Assembly: GCF_030272615.1 (NCBI RefSeq)
Contig: NC_081408.1
Span: 64,660,614-64,724,613 of the forward strand
Length of the DNA: 64,000 bases
From: Cryptomeria japonica
Taxonomy: Eukaryota > Streptophyta > Pinopsida > Cupressales > Cupressaceae
Direction of reading: 5' to 3'
Every line of letters begins with the position of its first letter. Position 1 is the first letter of the stretch. The position numbers were made by a program, and so were the translations under genes. The notes below the pieces were generated by a model. The model was given only the letters and a program-made list of their open reading frames with translations. It did no database searches and had not been told where the DNA came from. This document shows positions 11,391 to 22,330 of the stretch, piece by piece.

Positions 11391-12712
11391 TCATGTAAGT
11401 TTCAACTTCTTGGTTGCCTCCTCTGAGATTATGTTATCAGTTGACCCTGAATCAACTATCACCTTGCAAACTTTACCAAGGATCTTGCATCTCATCCTAA
11501 ACAATGCTCTCCTATGCTTAGGTTCATTCTTAAATGGCTGTCTTATCAAGACCCTATTGAACATTAGATTTTCTCCAATCTCTGATTCAATATGCTCCTC
11601 CTCTGGTGTCTTGCTTCTTGAAGAGTCTTCATGTGCATAAGAAACCTTCTTTCCACTATTTGATGATGTAGGCTTGTCAGGGCATCTATAGGTCAGGTGT
11701 CCCAATTGTCCATAATTGTAACATTTCATGGTTGCAAAGTATGAGTTACCCCTACCAGTACCTCTACCCCTACTTGGACCCCCTTGTGACCCTCTTCCTC
11801 TAGAATGGCCTGCTCTAAAATTGGTTTCACTGCCATGTTCAGTCAACTTGGCTTCTCCTTGGTTCCTTTGCTCATTTGTCTTGCTTTGGTAACCACCTCG
11901 GTGATTCACTTGATCTCTACCTCTACTTTTACCCCTGTTGTTGGACTCTCCTTTCCTTTTTTTCCTCTCTTCCACCTTGATAGCAAGCTGATGACATTTT
12001 TGAACTGTAGTAGGAGTCCATAGGCTTATCTCCTCTTGAATGTTCCACTTTAGGCTGCTTAGATACCTAGCCACCTTGATAGATTCATCTTCTTGTAATT
12101 TGGATCTAAGACAAAGTTTTTGAAATTCTTCAGTGTAGGAGGTCACATCAAGGTCTTTTTTCTTTAATCCCTATCTTTTATTATGAAGTTGGACTTCATA
12201 ATCCTCTGGTAAGTAGTTCTCCTTGATCTTACTCACCATGGCCTTCCAATTTGCAATAGGTAGCTTCCCCATGCTAACTCTCTCTTCTTGTAGATACTTC
12301 CACTATGCCAAAGTTGCTCCCCTTAGCCTTGATTTGGCAACCTTAACCTTTTGAGCCTCTATCACCCCCTCAAAATCAAAGTGGATCTCCATACCCTCAA
12401 TCCATTTCATGATAGTTTCAATGTCCAGCCTTCCACTGAAATGTGGCAATCCTTCAAAAGCTTTGGTGTTCAAGGCCTTGATAGCCTTTACAAAAGGTTC
12501 TTCATTGAACAAGGGATCTAGTTTAGGTATAATGTTAGTATGTCTATAGTTTTCTTGCCTTTATCCTTGGTATCTTCACCCCAAGGTCCTTGTGTCCTTT
12601 GATCCACCACTTCATGCAGCTTATCCCTTATCTCGCTCATAGCTTCTTCAAGGAGTCTTTTCTTCTCCTTCTACTCTTCTACCTCCCTAGATAGCTCTGA
12701 TTTAGTGACCAT
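11391..12712 (-). pseudogene. Element A gag and start of protease
   Basis: The frame opens at ATG 12712 (MVTKSELSREVEE). It shows the gypsy gag domain (LPHFSGRLDIETIMKWIEGM, then YTEEFQKLCLRSKLQEDE and ARYLSSLKWNIQEEI), an Arg/Gly-rich stretch, a zinc knuckle at 11682-11723 and the protease active site VIVDSGSTDNII at the end. The knuckle reads CYNYGQLGHLTYRC, so its second Cys is Tyr. Stops near 12673, 12303 and 12170 interrupt it; at 12303 element C has Trp. gag coats the RNA genome. This copy is not functional. Confidence 0.85.
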
Positions 12713-12776
12713 TCTACTCTCCCCTACTGATTCACTAGAGTATAGAGACATACACGGTCCACCAAATCTTTAACTA

Positions 12777-12788
12777 GCTCTGATACCA
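12777..12788 (-). other. Primer-binding site of element A
   Basis: TGGTATCAGAGC on the minus strand, three bases inside the 5' LTR. It matches the plant initiator Met tRNA 3' end. Confidence 0.9.
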
Positions 12789-12791
12789 ATC

Positions 12792-14376
12792 TAATGGGAT
12801 GGGGTTTGGGATAGACTAGCCTAGTCTATGCTCTTGGATCCTTTCCTTGGATCACCAGGTGCTCTAAAAACACCCTAGCGTCTCTAAGACTTCCCCTACT
12901 TATGGAATCCCTTGACCTTACCCATTCCACCCACCAACAAGTTGAAAAACTACTCCTGATGTCTCACCTACTCATGAGATTCAAGAACCCTTACTTAGGC
13001 TAATAAGGGTTTGGCTTGCTCCACACCTTCCTAGGTCTTAGAAAGGATAGGTTAGGTCTAATACATGGTTTTTCCATGCATTCATGTGCCCCCAAGAGGG
13101 TTCAAGCTTCCAACCCCTTACCGATTTCACTATTTTGTGTTTTCCCTACAAAATAGGGCTACAATGATTGTGACCAATTAGGCCTCCTATCCGGACTTTT
13201 AGGGCTCCCTCTTGAAAATGATGCACATGGTTGTGAAACTTCCTAAAATACCTACTATTCATTTGGCAAGAACTCAAGGATTTTTCTGGTTTTGGACCTC
13301 CAAGTGTCCGTACACTGCCCTTGGTGGATTTTAAGGTTTTTAAGGATTTTTAGGCCTGCCAGGGTCACAGTGTAGGTTTGATGTTCTTGCCACCTTGTCT
13401 AGATAGGTGGAAGCTCCTCCTTCACACCAATGGCACTCCACTCACCCCTCTACAACTCCTCCAAAGGGTGCCTCCTCCTTTGAACTTCCTTTCTCTCCAA
13501 GACCTCTGCAACTTAACCCTTCCTAGCTGGGCACTTTTCAGTCTTGCCTAGGAGTGGGTCTTCAAATGGCCTCCTTGCATTTTCAAGGGCCCTTCTTGCA
13601 TTGAACTATAGTACAATGCCTATACTCTCATTCCCCATGGTTTCATGGTGATTTCACAATGGGGAATTGAGTTATGAACCCATTGATACAAACCAGTCCA
13701 AAACTGGACAGTGAGAAGACAATGTACAAAATATTTACAAACACACCTCACTTACAAATCAAAACCTAGTCTAATTTCTCACAATGAAAGTAAATACACC
13801 ATAAAAGACACTCCACATAGGTTTTCATGAAAATCAATCCATTAACAATATTCCCTTACTCCATTTGTGTCGACTGGCAACAAAATTGCAGTCACAGTCA
13901 AGTCACTTTGCTTGGTCCGTACAATCTTTGACATGCAACCCATTAACTTAGGGTTTACAATTACTTATAGAACCTTTTCCTCAGTCTATGTGCTCATATT
14001 AGGGTTGTCCATGCTACATTAAAGATTTTGACCTCATGGTGGAAAAGTTGCTTGACACCTTTTAAAAGTTGCCATGCAACTTTTGCAACTTTTGAGCAAC
14101 TTTCTCAATGTTGCTTCTGTTGACTCCTAGACCCATATTGGGCTAACCTAAGGACACCATCATGCTAGGAAGTACTCCTAAACACCTCAAAGGCACAAAT
14201 ACCCTCTATTTGCAAGAAAATCTCAATCTTGACTCATGACCCTAGGACCTCAACTAGGAACTAAACTTGACCCAATGAGCACATGGCTCTTATTGTATGT
14301 ACAATGGATTCTTAAAGAAGCAAGAACACAATCAAAAGAAAATGGTGGGAGCCCTTTGAAGGGTGCTCCTGTACTA
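12792..14376 (-). repeat. 5' LTR of element A (1585 bp)
   Basis: It is the pair of the LTR at 6530-8093. The upper end reads TAGTACAGG on the minus strand where the other LTR has TGGTGCTGG, so the conserved TG has mutated. It keeps two AAAAGTTGC words (14043 and 14064) of which the other LTR retains one. Confidence 0.9.
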
Positions 14377-14381
14377 GTTCC

Positions 14382-14480
14382 ATGGTTCTCTATCTCACAA
14401 GGTCCCTCAAGCCAATGCCTTTTCTCTCAGATCACTACGCAAAGTGACTTAGGGATGAGAAATGCAAGAAAGAGGGATGC
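14382..14480 (-). repeat. Right part of the gypsy B-type LTR fragment
   Basis: ATGGTTCTCTATCTC up to AAGAGGGATGC matches 46091-46190 of the element B LTR. After GAGGGATGC the two diverge abruptly and the G ORF begins, so the LTR was truncated here. Confidence 0.75.
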
Positions 14481-17387
14481 AGAAACCACTATGCCAACCC
14501 ACTACATGCTCATGATAGCACAAATTTTGAACCCATGTCTAGCAATGAAATTTTTGTTTGTACCTTACCTAACTGATGCGATTCATGAGGGATTGATAGG
14601 GATAAAAAATGCTAAGGTGGACAGACCTTTTGGATGGTACTCCCTCCTCATGCACATGTTTTTATTTAAGGGTGTTGAATATTTTGCTAATGAAATGGAC
14701 CTGATCAAGGAAAAGGACGGCATGGAGATGCCAGTTCAGTTGTGGAGCACAATTTTGTCTTAGGAAAGAGAAGATGCAAATTACTTAAATTTTGATAGAT
14801 GTTTTGCATCTAGGCTTAGAATCCTTCTATGCCCACAGAACCCTAAGATTCCTAAAGCTCTCCTTGAATTCCTTAGGCCTAAAGAATTTGCTGAAGATAT
14901 TAAGATTGTGCATAATTGGGGTGACATATATCTGTACCCTGTCTCCACTATGTTTAGGGTGTTCGGTTTCAGAGGAACTCCATATTTTCTCCCCTATCAA
15001 GTCCCATTGAAGATAGGAATTGCAGAGGTCCTGAGGCAAATTGGAGGTTTGCAAGAAATAGAATTGACAACTAGGGGGAAAGGAACAATTTTCCCAACTA
15101 TCACTGTAGCACATCAATTTTTAATCACCAAGGGTGGTTGGACACATTTTTATGATTTCTTTCGGCCATAAAGGTTGTCTACTGCAGTGGCAAGGTTTGC
15201 TGACCCTGAAGACTTCTTTAATGGTATGTTTTAGAAGAGAGCCATATGCAGAGGTAAGACACACCAGTTCCATTTCCCTAAGGATTTAATAAGGAACGAG
15301 TTCAATCTTGCTGAGCAAGAAGTTAGGAAATAAAAATGGTTAGCTTTCAGGAAAATTTTGGATTTCATTCATTATTTTGAGAGTGGTTATGATCCCCTTG
15401 TCAGTTTTCATCCTTTTCAAGAAAAGATTAAATTTTTGATAGATTACTTTCAGGATGTAATGCAAACTTTGAAGGAAAAGAATGAGGTTGTGGTGAAAGC
15501 CAACCTTGTAAAAGCCAAATTGGATTTAGCTAACCCTTCCTTATCCAAGGTGATCTCCCCAGGAAAATACACAGTGCAAAAAAGGTCAAAGTACAGTATA
15601 CTGATGCTAATAAGGGAAGAGCCTTCTACTTCAAAAGATAAAAGGGCATTGGAAGATATAGTTGAGATTCAAGACTCTCCTAAAAGACAAAGGGCAGGAA
15701 AAGAGGTACAAACAAATTAGCCTTTGTATTATCCATCTCAATCCTCAATCCATGTAGGGGATGAACATGTAGTAGCAGAACAACTCCTGCAATTAGGAAG
15801 CCTTGGGGAAATTGCCCTCACTTATGAGGAGTTTCAAGAAGGAATGCCTGAGGAGCCGGTAAGTGCCCAAATGGACCTAACTGTAGAGGACTTCATAGGA
15901 AAAGAACTAGACCCTGTCATTAAGTAGGCCAGTGAAGAATTTTTGGTAGATAATAGCTTCATCAAAACAGGGTCCTTCTTGCAGTTTGTTTGGAGGAGAA
16001 ATATAGGCCAGTTCAAGGCAAGATGTGAGAAAAGAAAAAATGAGAACCTCACAAAGATGCATTTGTAGTTGAAGTAGACATAAAGCAAGAAATGTTGACA
16101 GAATTTGGGAACATCACCCCAAAACAAGGGAGGAAAATGATTGCAAAAACAAGAGTTTTGATTCTCCCTAAATGGGATATAGCAAATGCATTAGTTCTCA
16201 AGACCATGAGGAAGGAGATAAAGCCTTTGAAAGGAATAACTTATAGAAATGATCATGTTGCTTTAGTTATGTGGTCACTAAAGAGGGAAGAGAATAAAAA
16301 GAGGAAAGACACCTCATAATCAAGTTATCTTGGAGGCATGATTGTGAAGAGGGTAAAAGACACAGGGGTAGTGGAGGCTACTAGCACAATATTGGAATCA
16401 GCAAAATTCAACATGGTTGTGGCTGAGAAAGAGGGAAAAGAAAAGGTAGATCTCCAGGTTAAGTTGGAGGTAATTCTAAAAGCCTACAATGAAGCCAAAG
16501 ATGAAATATCCCAAAGGGATAGCATGATTTCCAGATTGAAGAATGAAATAGTAGGGCAACATCATCAAGGTGAATCATCTACCTTGACGATTGCCTCTTC
16601 TCCAGCCAAACCTCCCTCTGCCAGCCCAATCATTGAGTTTCCCTTGTCCCCTGTAAATCCCAGTTTCCAATCCACTGAATCTACTCAAGATGAAATGGAG
16701 AAATTGAAGCAGGCTCGAGCCATATTTGCTAGTAAATATGAGGAAAAGATTAGAGGCACAATTTTGAAGTTTGCTGACACAATAGGAGCTTCTATTGTGT
16801 ACATATATATGAAAATAGTTTTAAGCATGTTAATTGATCTAAAGGAAGACAAGGCTACTCTGGAGCCAATTTTGAATAAGTGGATGGCAAGGGAAGCAGA
16901 TTTGGAACTTATGTGTTCATCTTATGAAGAGGCAGAGGTTGATGCCAATATTAAATCCACATGTGAGTTAGTTAAAGGTATGACTAGGTTATCAGAAGGA
17001 AGAAATGGTTTAGAGAGAAAGGCCAACCTGTACAGAAAAGAATATGCTAACCAGAAGTTTGAACTGTTTCCTAGAGGTTTTGTTAGTTCAAGTCAGTTGA
17101 CAGATGAAATGGTATGGCTAGATGAGCTAGGACATAAATTGTCTCAACGGATAAATGAAGTCATCAATTCAGATGACACATTTTTATTTATTCGAACAAT
17201 TGAAGAAATTGAAAAGATTACGTAACACTATGGTTTTTTGGAGGCTAAAGTCAAGTAGTTAAGAAGAACCTAGAAAAGATTAAATAAATTAAAAAAGAAA
17301 ATTATTAACTTTCCATGGCCTAATGATGACACATTTCAAGGATGGAATGACAAATATGTGGTGCAAGAAGTAGAGGATCAAGAGTGA
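14480..17387 (+). pseudogene. G: long ORF of unknown function, decayed
   Basis: I do not recognise this protein. One frame runs from about 14480 to 16050 and, after a single frame change, another runs to a TGA near 17387, giving about 960 codons. Internal stops lie at 14761, 15169, 15232, 15331, 15718, 15925, 16317 and 17223, nearly all TAG or TAA where Trp or Gln would fit. The first part is hydrophobic and globular-looking (GWYSLLMHMFLFKGVEYF, FRGTPYFLPYQVPLKIG, GGWTHFYDFFRP). A basic stretch (DSPKRQRAGKE) follows near 15690. The rest is charged and probably coiled coil (KVDLQVKLEVILKAYNEA, ISRLKNEI) with a Pro/Ser-rich linker near 16600. No RT, integrase or transposase motif is seen. The overall plan resembles the F ORF, but sequence similarity is weak. 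Confidence 0.5.
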
Positions 17388-18869
17388 TTAATTGATGGTG
17401 TAGTATCTTAACAACCCTCGGGAAGTGAGGATTGAAAATGACTTGCAACCTCTTTTAAGAGGGAATCACGGTTGTAACAAACTATTCCTAGGAAAGTCTA
17501 AATCTTGTTTGCATCCATATCATTATAAATGGATACTGGGACTTGAGAAGAGGTGATCACAAGAATTTGTAAAGAAACTCAGTAGAAATATATCTAAGGT
17601 TTTTTGGTTCTTTCTGAAATCACCTTGAGTTATGTTAGATTTTCAAAATGAATATTAATATACAGATCAAATCATTCTGAGCATAAATCTTCATTTTCTT
17701 CTTGTGTGCATTCATTGATTTACTAGTTTCTTTTAAATAATCTAGGGTTATTTGATTGAATAGGGTTTGAGAGGCAATCTTACAGACATGTTTTAGGTTT
17801 TTCTCTCAAGGAGGGGAATTAAATATACATGAGACCTTTATGTTAGTAAATCAATTGTTTTCTGCTTGAATTTGATGACTGGGTTTAGAATAAAGAAAAT
17901 ACTTATATATATCATGCATATATTAGGTTGATAAAACCGAAGCAATGAAATTCTTGTTTATTTTGGGTGACTCTGTAGCCCGGAATAGGCACTGATATCA
18001 TTTATGAAGTTCTTCTATCTTCCTTGGGGTCAAGACTAAAAATGAATACATGTTTTCTCTTTATTTTTTAGTATTATTGAGGTGATGAGGTTCACAGGTT
18101 TCTAACACTGGTTTACTATGGATCTTATATTAAAATTGTGAAAGTATTCACGAGAGGTATACCCACCTTAGCTTATGACAAGCTTGAAGTGTAGAAGGTT
18201 TTGCATAAACCTTGTTATATGTTATTCTAGGTTTTCATTTTCTTGTCATTCTCTCCACATGCAACAAAGGCTTTGAATTTTATTACAGAGGGGATAGGGA
18301 AATCAAAATTTGAGAACAACAGAGAGAAGGGATTTAATTTTAAAAAATGATTTATTTAATTAAATGATATAAAAGTCTTAAGTGAATTTAAATAAATAAA
18401 TTGAATAATTTATTTAATTAAATAGAGGAATGTGGGTGATTTAATTAAATTAGATTTAACTAAATAGAGGAATGAGAATAAAATGAACATTAAATATTCA
18501 TTTAGGAATATAGTCATTTTTATACGTCTACATTTTGCCCCTCTTTGAAGTGACATGTGTGCACATGTTGATTCAAAGAAAATTGATGTATCGTTAAAAT
18601 TTGATCAGTGATTACTGTGATGTCATATATCAAGATGTTCATGTCATGCCCCAGATTTGATAAATGATGTTGATAATGCCCCCTCGGGAGATGAATAATT
18701 TTTTTTGAAAATTTGATTTGATGTGATAAATTTTATTGCATTTTAAAATTTTGTCTATGTTGAATGTGTTAATTTGATTCATCTCCTGATAATGATGTTT
18801 GTTAGGGTTATAAGTCAGACCACGAGCAATTTACATGTTCTACCACACAACCCTAATTTCTGTTGACCC
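17388..18869. other. No gene seen; AT-rich spacer between G and the PMD locus
   Basis: No ORF or motif could be supported. It may include the 3' untranslated part of G. 18340-18480 is dense in TTAATTAAAT words. 18530-18560 (ACATTTTGCCCCTCTTTGAAG) and 18680-18690 (GCCCCCTCGGGAG) are GC-richer islands reminiscent of gypsy LTR upstream regions. This is too weak to call. Confidence 0.4.
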
Positions 18870-18878
18870 TATAAAAAA
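18870..18878 (+). promoter_or_regulatory. Candidate TATA box of the PMD locus
   Basis: TATAAAAAA lies 84 bases before the ATG of the proposed first exon. Spacing and sequence fit a plant TATA box. There is no transcript evidence. Confidence 0.4.
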
Positions 18879-19127
18879 GGTAAAAAGTGGTTTTATTTGT
18901 ATCATTTGTGCTTGTTGACTTTGGAGAAAGTGAATTTTGGAGAGAAAGACAAAATGTTGGTTCCCCATGCTTCTCATCGATTTGAGCGCATTCAGAGGTA
19001 TCAGAGGCCTGCCACATATGGACCACTGGTAAGTCATCAATTTTTGCCCCTTTTGGCTTTTTGTTTTGTCATTTTTAGTCATGTTTTCAAAATTTTCATG
19101 TGGATTTTAACGGTGTAGCGTGTAGGG

Positions 19128-20190
19128 TGTTAGTATTTTGGTATGGTTTTGTCATTGATGTCAACACCTACTAAATACATCTACTTTGGATTTCCAGCAA
19201 CATTCACCGGCAAGCAGTAATCTGTGCAACAGTTATTGGTATTTGGTCAATTGGCAGGATATAATGTTCACCAATACCTGGAATGACATGGAAGACAATT
19301 GGTAATGTTGAAGACATCATGTGGAAACTTTATTTTGAAGTAATAATCATTGGTATATTCATATTTGCATATTTTCTTTTACCAACAAAAAGGTCCAAGT
19401 TATCTAGGGTTACACCGATAGGTTTATCTTTTCCAGATTAGCATGGCACACTATGGAGATGATTTATTATTGTTGTAAATGCATTAAGCTGACATGATTA
19501 ATCGGTTATTACATCAGATATTATATTATTTGTAAAACGTTTTTATTGTAATATCTTGTAGAGCTAACCTACTAAAATTGGTCTTAGGGTATGGTATAAA
19601 TGTAAGATCTTATTTGTAAGATCAAGTGTGGAATGTGAAAAAGATTTAAGAAAAGATATATGCGAGATAAAGTAGAGGCATACACGAAGACATCATTTGA
19701 AGGTGAAGTTAGGTTTTTGTAGAAGCATATCAGAATTACACCGGTATTGAATCTAGCATATGAAGAAGCTATTTTGTGCAATACATTCTTATTGGATTTA
19801 ACCATCCAACTGTAGTCAGTGTGACTCCCATTTGTGATTGAGCAGTGAGCTCTAGGCTGTTGGCCTTTCTGCATGTGCAGACCCTTTTTTGTACACTTAC
19901 TATCTGCAGTAGTATCATCTGATTGTGGGTAAGGTTTCCCACCGTGGTGTTTCCCCTTACAGGGTTTCCACATACAAATATTGGTGTCATGTGTTGTGGA
20001 TGACTTTGTGTTTATGTTTCATGCATTAATTCTTACGGGCATAGCAATTTACTGTTAACACTGTCTACCGGCATACTAAACTGGTTTACCGGTATTAAGT
20101 ATTAAGTTGGTTGATAAGTTTTTGATTTGAATTTATTAGACAACTGATTCACACCCCCCCCCCCTTCTCATTTGTCTCCAGGAGCTAACA
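19128..20190 (+). repeat. 5' LTR of the complete copia element (1063 bp)
   Basis: Begins TGTTAGTATTTTGG and ends GGAGCTAACA. It contains the copia LTR module CCCACCGTGGTGTTTCCCC with GGGTTTCCACATAC (near 19937-19974) and a C10+ tract at 20153-20164 about 30 bases from the end. Confidence 0.92.
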
Positions 20191-20192
20191 AT

Positions 20193-20204
20193 TGGTATCA
20201 AAGC
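20193..20204 (+). other. Primer-binding site of the copia element
   Basis: TGGTATCAAAGC two bases after the LTR, the usual initiator Met tRNA match with one A in place of G. Confidence 0.88.
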
Positions 20205-20247
20205 CTACTCCTCTTTTTGCAAAAGTTTAACAACTTGAGGAGATCCA

Positions 20248-21208
20248 ATGTCTACTAATTATTTTAGGAAGGATAGTCCTAAACTTGATGGAACCAACTA
20301 TGGGATATGGAAGATCAGAATGGAGACACATTTGAATTGCATCGATAAAGACATCTGGGAAGCTACCAAGAATGGTTATATTGCTGCTGTAGCTGGTCAG
20401 ACTACTCCAACTACCTTAGCCAAAGATGAAGAAAATGATTGCAAAGCAAGAGAAGCACTCTTGAGTGCATTATCAGATCAACAAATCATGGGATTATCAG
20501 ATAGGTCTACTACTAAAGCTATTTGGGATCATTTGGAAACACTGAATGAAGGAGATTCCATAGTCAAATGTGCAAAGCTTGAAAGCTTCCGAGTCAGGTA
20601 TGAACATCTGAAAATGGAAGAAGATGAAAGGATTTTTACTTTTATGGAAAGAGTAAATGAAATTGTTTTGGGTATCAAATGTTGTGGAGGAACCTTGAGT
20701 GAGGATGAGATTGTTTCTTAAATTTTAAGAGGTTTGCCACCAGCATATAAAATGAAGGTTACTGCTATAAATGAGTTGAGAATAATGCCTAATACATCAG
20801 TAACTAGGGATACATTGATTGGAAAACTTTCAGCTTTTGAAATTGAGGAAGTTGGTCCTATTGCTACTATAAAGACTGATTTGGGCTTTAAAGCATCAAC
20901 ATCATTTGCTCCATCATTTGAAAAATCAAACTGGAGAGCCTTTTTATGCAAGAGAACTTGAAGAAACCAGGAAGGAAAATGAAGAGCTTGAAGAACTTGA
21001 AGCACTATTTGCAAGGAAAATGCCAAAAGGTCCAATTGGAAGTAAGTATGAAGGTAAAACACCCTTTAAATGTTTTAACTACAATAAGATTGTTCATATG
21101 GCTTCAAGATGTCATAATAGACATGCTAGACTAAGAGAAGAGGCTAGAAGAACATACAAGCCTAATCCTGAATATCAGAGATATAGATTTAAAAAGAACA
21201 AAGAATGA
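20248..21208 (+). pseudogene. Copia gag
   Basis: ATG at 20248 opens MSTNYFRKDSPKLDGTNYG, a typical copia gag start, followed by the UBN2-like gag domain (REALLSALSDQQIMGLSDR, FMERVNEIVLGIKCCGGTLS). A TAA at 20719 and a frame change near 20935 break it; copy D has Lys at the first site. The zinc knuckle at 21071-21112 reads CFNYNKIVHMASRC, with Tyr for its second Cys. Compared with D, a segment after the knuckle (PANEGDTDDSNED in D) is missing. gag would package element RNA. Confidence 0.9.
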
Positions 21209-21299
21209 TTTTGATGAGGATCCAACAGACAATGGATGGGTTTTTGTTGCTATAACAGAAGATCAACCAGCACCTACTACTCAACTGATAGAACAAGCC

Positions 21300-22330
21300 T
21301 TAGTAGCTAAAGTTGAATCAAAGGATGAATGGATTATTGACTCAGGATGCTCACATCATATGACTGGAGACAAAGGTAAATTCTTGAACTTTCAAGAATA
21401 CAATGGAGGTTTAGTAAGATTTGGAGATGACAAAGCCTGTTCAATCAAAGGTAAGGGTTCAATATCTCATGATGGTAAACATAACACTAACAATGTCTAC
21501 TATGTTGAAGGATTAAAGCATAATCTTTTAAGTGTTGGTCAATTAGCCGAGAAAGGTTTTTAGTTACAATTTAAAAATGGAAAATGCAAAATCATGAATA
21601 GAACTAGTTTGGAAATTGCAACCGGTAATCAGACTCGAGGTAATATCTTTCATTTGAATAACAGTGAAAAGGCATGCTTAATTGCACATATAGATGGAAG
21701 TTGGTTATGGCATAAAAGACTATATCATGTAAATTTTGATAGAATGGTAAAAATCAGTACTTCTAATGCAGTTAGAGATCTACCTAAAATTGTGAAACCT
21801 CAGAATACAATTTGCAAGGAATGTCAATTTGGAAAACAAGTTAGAGCTAGTTTCAAAAGTATTCTAGAAAAATCCAATAATGCTCTTGACTTAATTCACA
21901 CTGATTTATGTGGTCCAGCTAGAACTAAAAGCTTACAAGGTGATAGATATTTCATGCTAATTATTGATGATTATTCTAGAATGTGTTGGGTTACTTTTCT
22001 CAGAGAAAAATTAGAAGCACTTGGGAAGTTCAATTTATTTAAAGCAATGGTTGAAAATGAGACCGGTAAGAAAATCAAATGTTTAAGATCAGATCAAGGA
22101 GGAGAGTTCACATCTAAATTTTTTAATACATTCTGTGAAGTGAATGGAATCAAAAGACAGTTATCAACACCTCGGACACCACAGCAGAATGGAGTTGTTG
22201 AAAGGAAAAACAAAACTATCTTGGATTTAGCAAGAAGTATGTTATCAGAAGCAAATCTACCACATGTGTACTAGAGAGAAGAAATAAGCACTGTTGTCTA
22301 TACATTCAACAAAGTTCACATCAAAGGTGA
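21300..22330 (+). pseudogene. Copia protease and integrase
   Basis: The protease active site is DEWIIDSGCSHHMTGDK (21325-21375). Then come GLKHNLLSVGQLAEKGF, the pre-integrase zinc region (WLWHKRLYHVNFDRMV, then CKECQFGKQ) and the integrase core: DLIHTDLCGPA, CLRSDQGGEF and QNGVVERKNKT, so D, D and E are all present. Stops occur at 21561 (TAG after GF, also present in copy D) and 22273 (TAG where D has Trp). Integrase inserts the cDNA. This copy is interrupted. Confidence 0.88.

Larger units (their letters stand above)
6530..14376 (-). mobile_element. Element A: complete but inactive Ty3/gypsy chromovirus, minus strand
   Basis: A 7,847-bp element with two LTRs (6530-8093 and 12792-14376), primer site, gag, protease, RT, RNase H, integrase and a chromodomain-like tail. 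GTTCC at 6525-6529 and again at 14377-14381 is the target duplication. The empty site is visible at 46080-46100, where GAGTGTTCC runs straight into ATGGTTCTC. By eye the LTRs differ at about 7% of the first 270 aligned bases, so the insertion is old. gag and pol contain several stops, and the integrase has lost its catalytic Glu. It is the best visible relative of the young gag-only element C. Confidence 0.93.

Noticed and set aside
14236-14480. Upstream extension of the first G frame
   Set aside because: It runs through the LTR of element A and the gypsy LTR fragment, so these residues are chance translation of older repeats.
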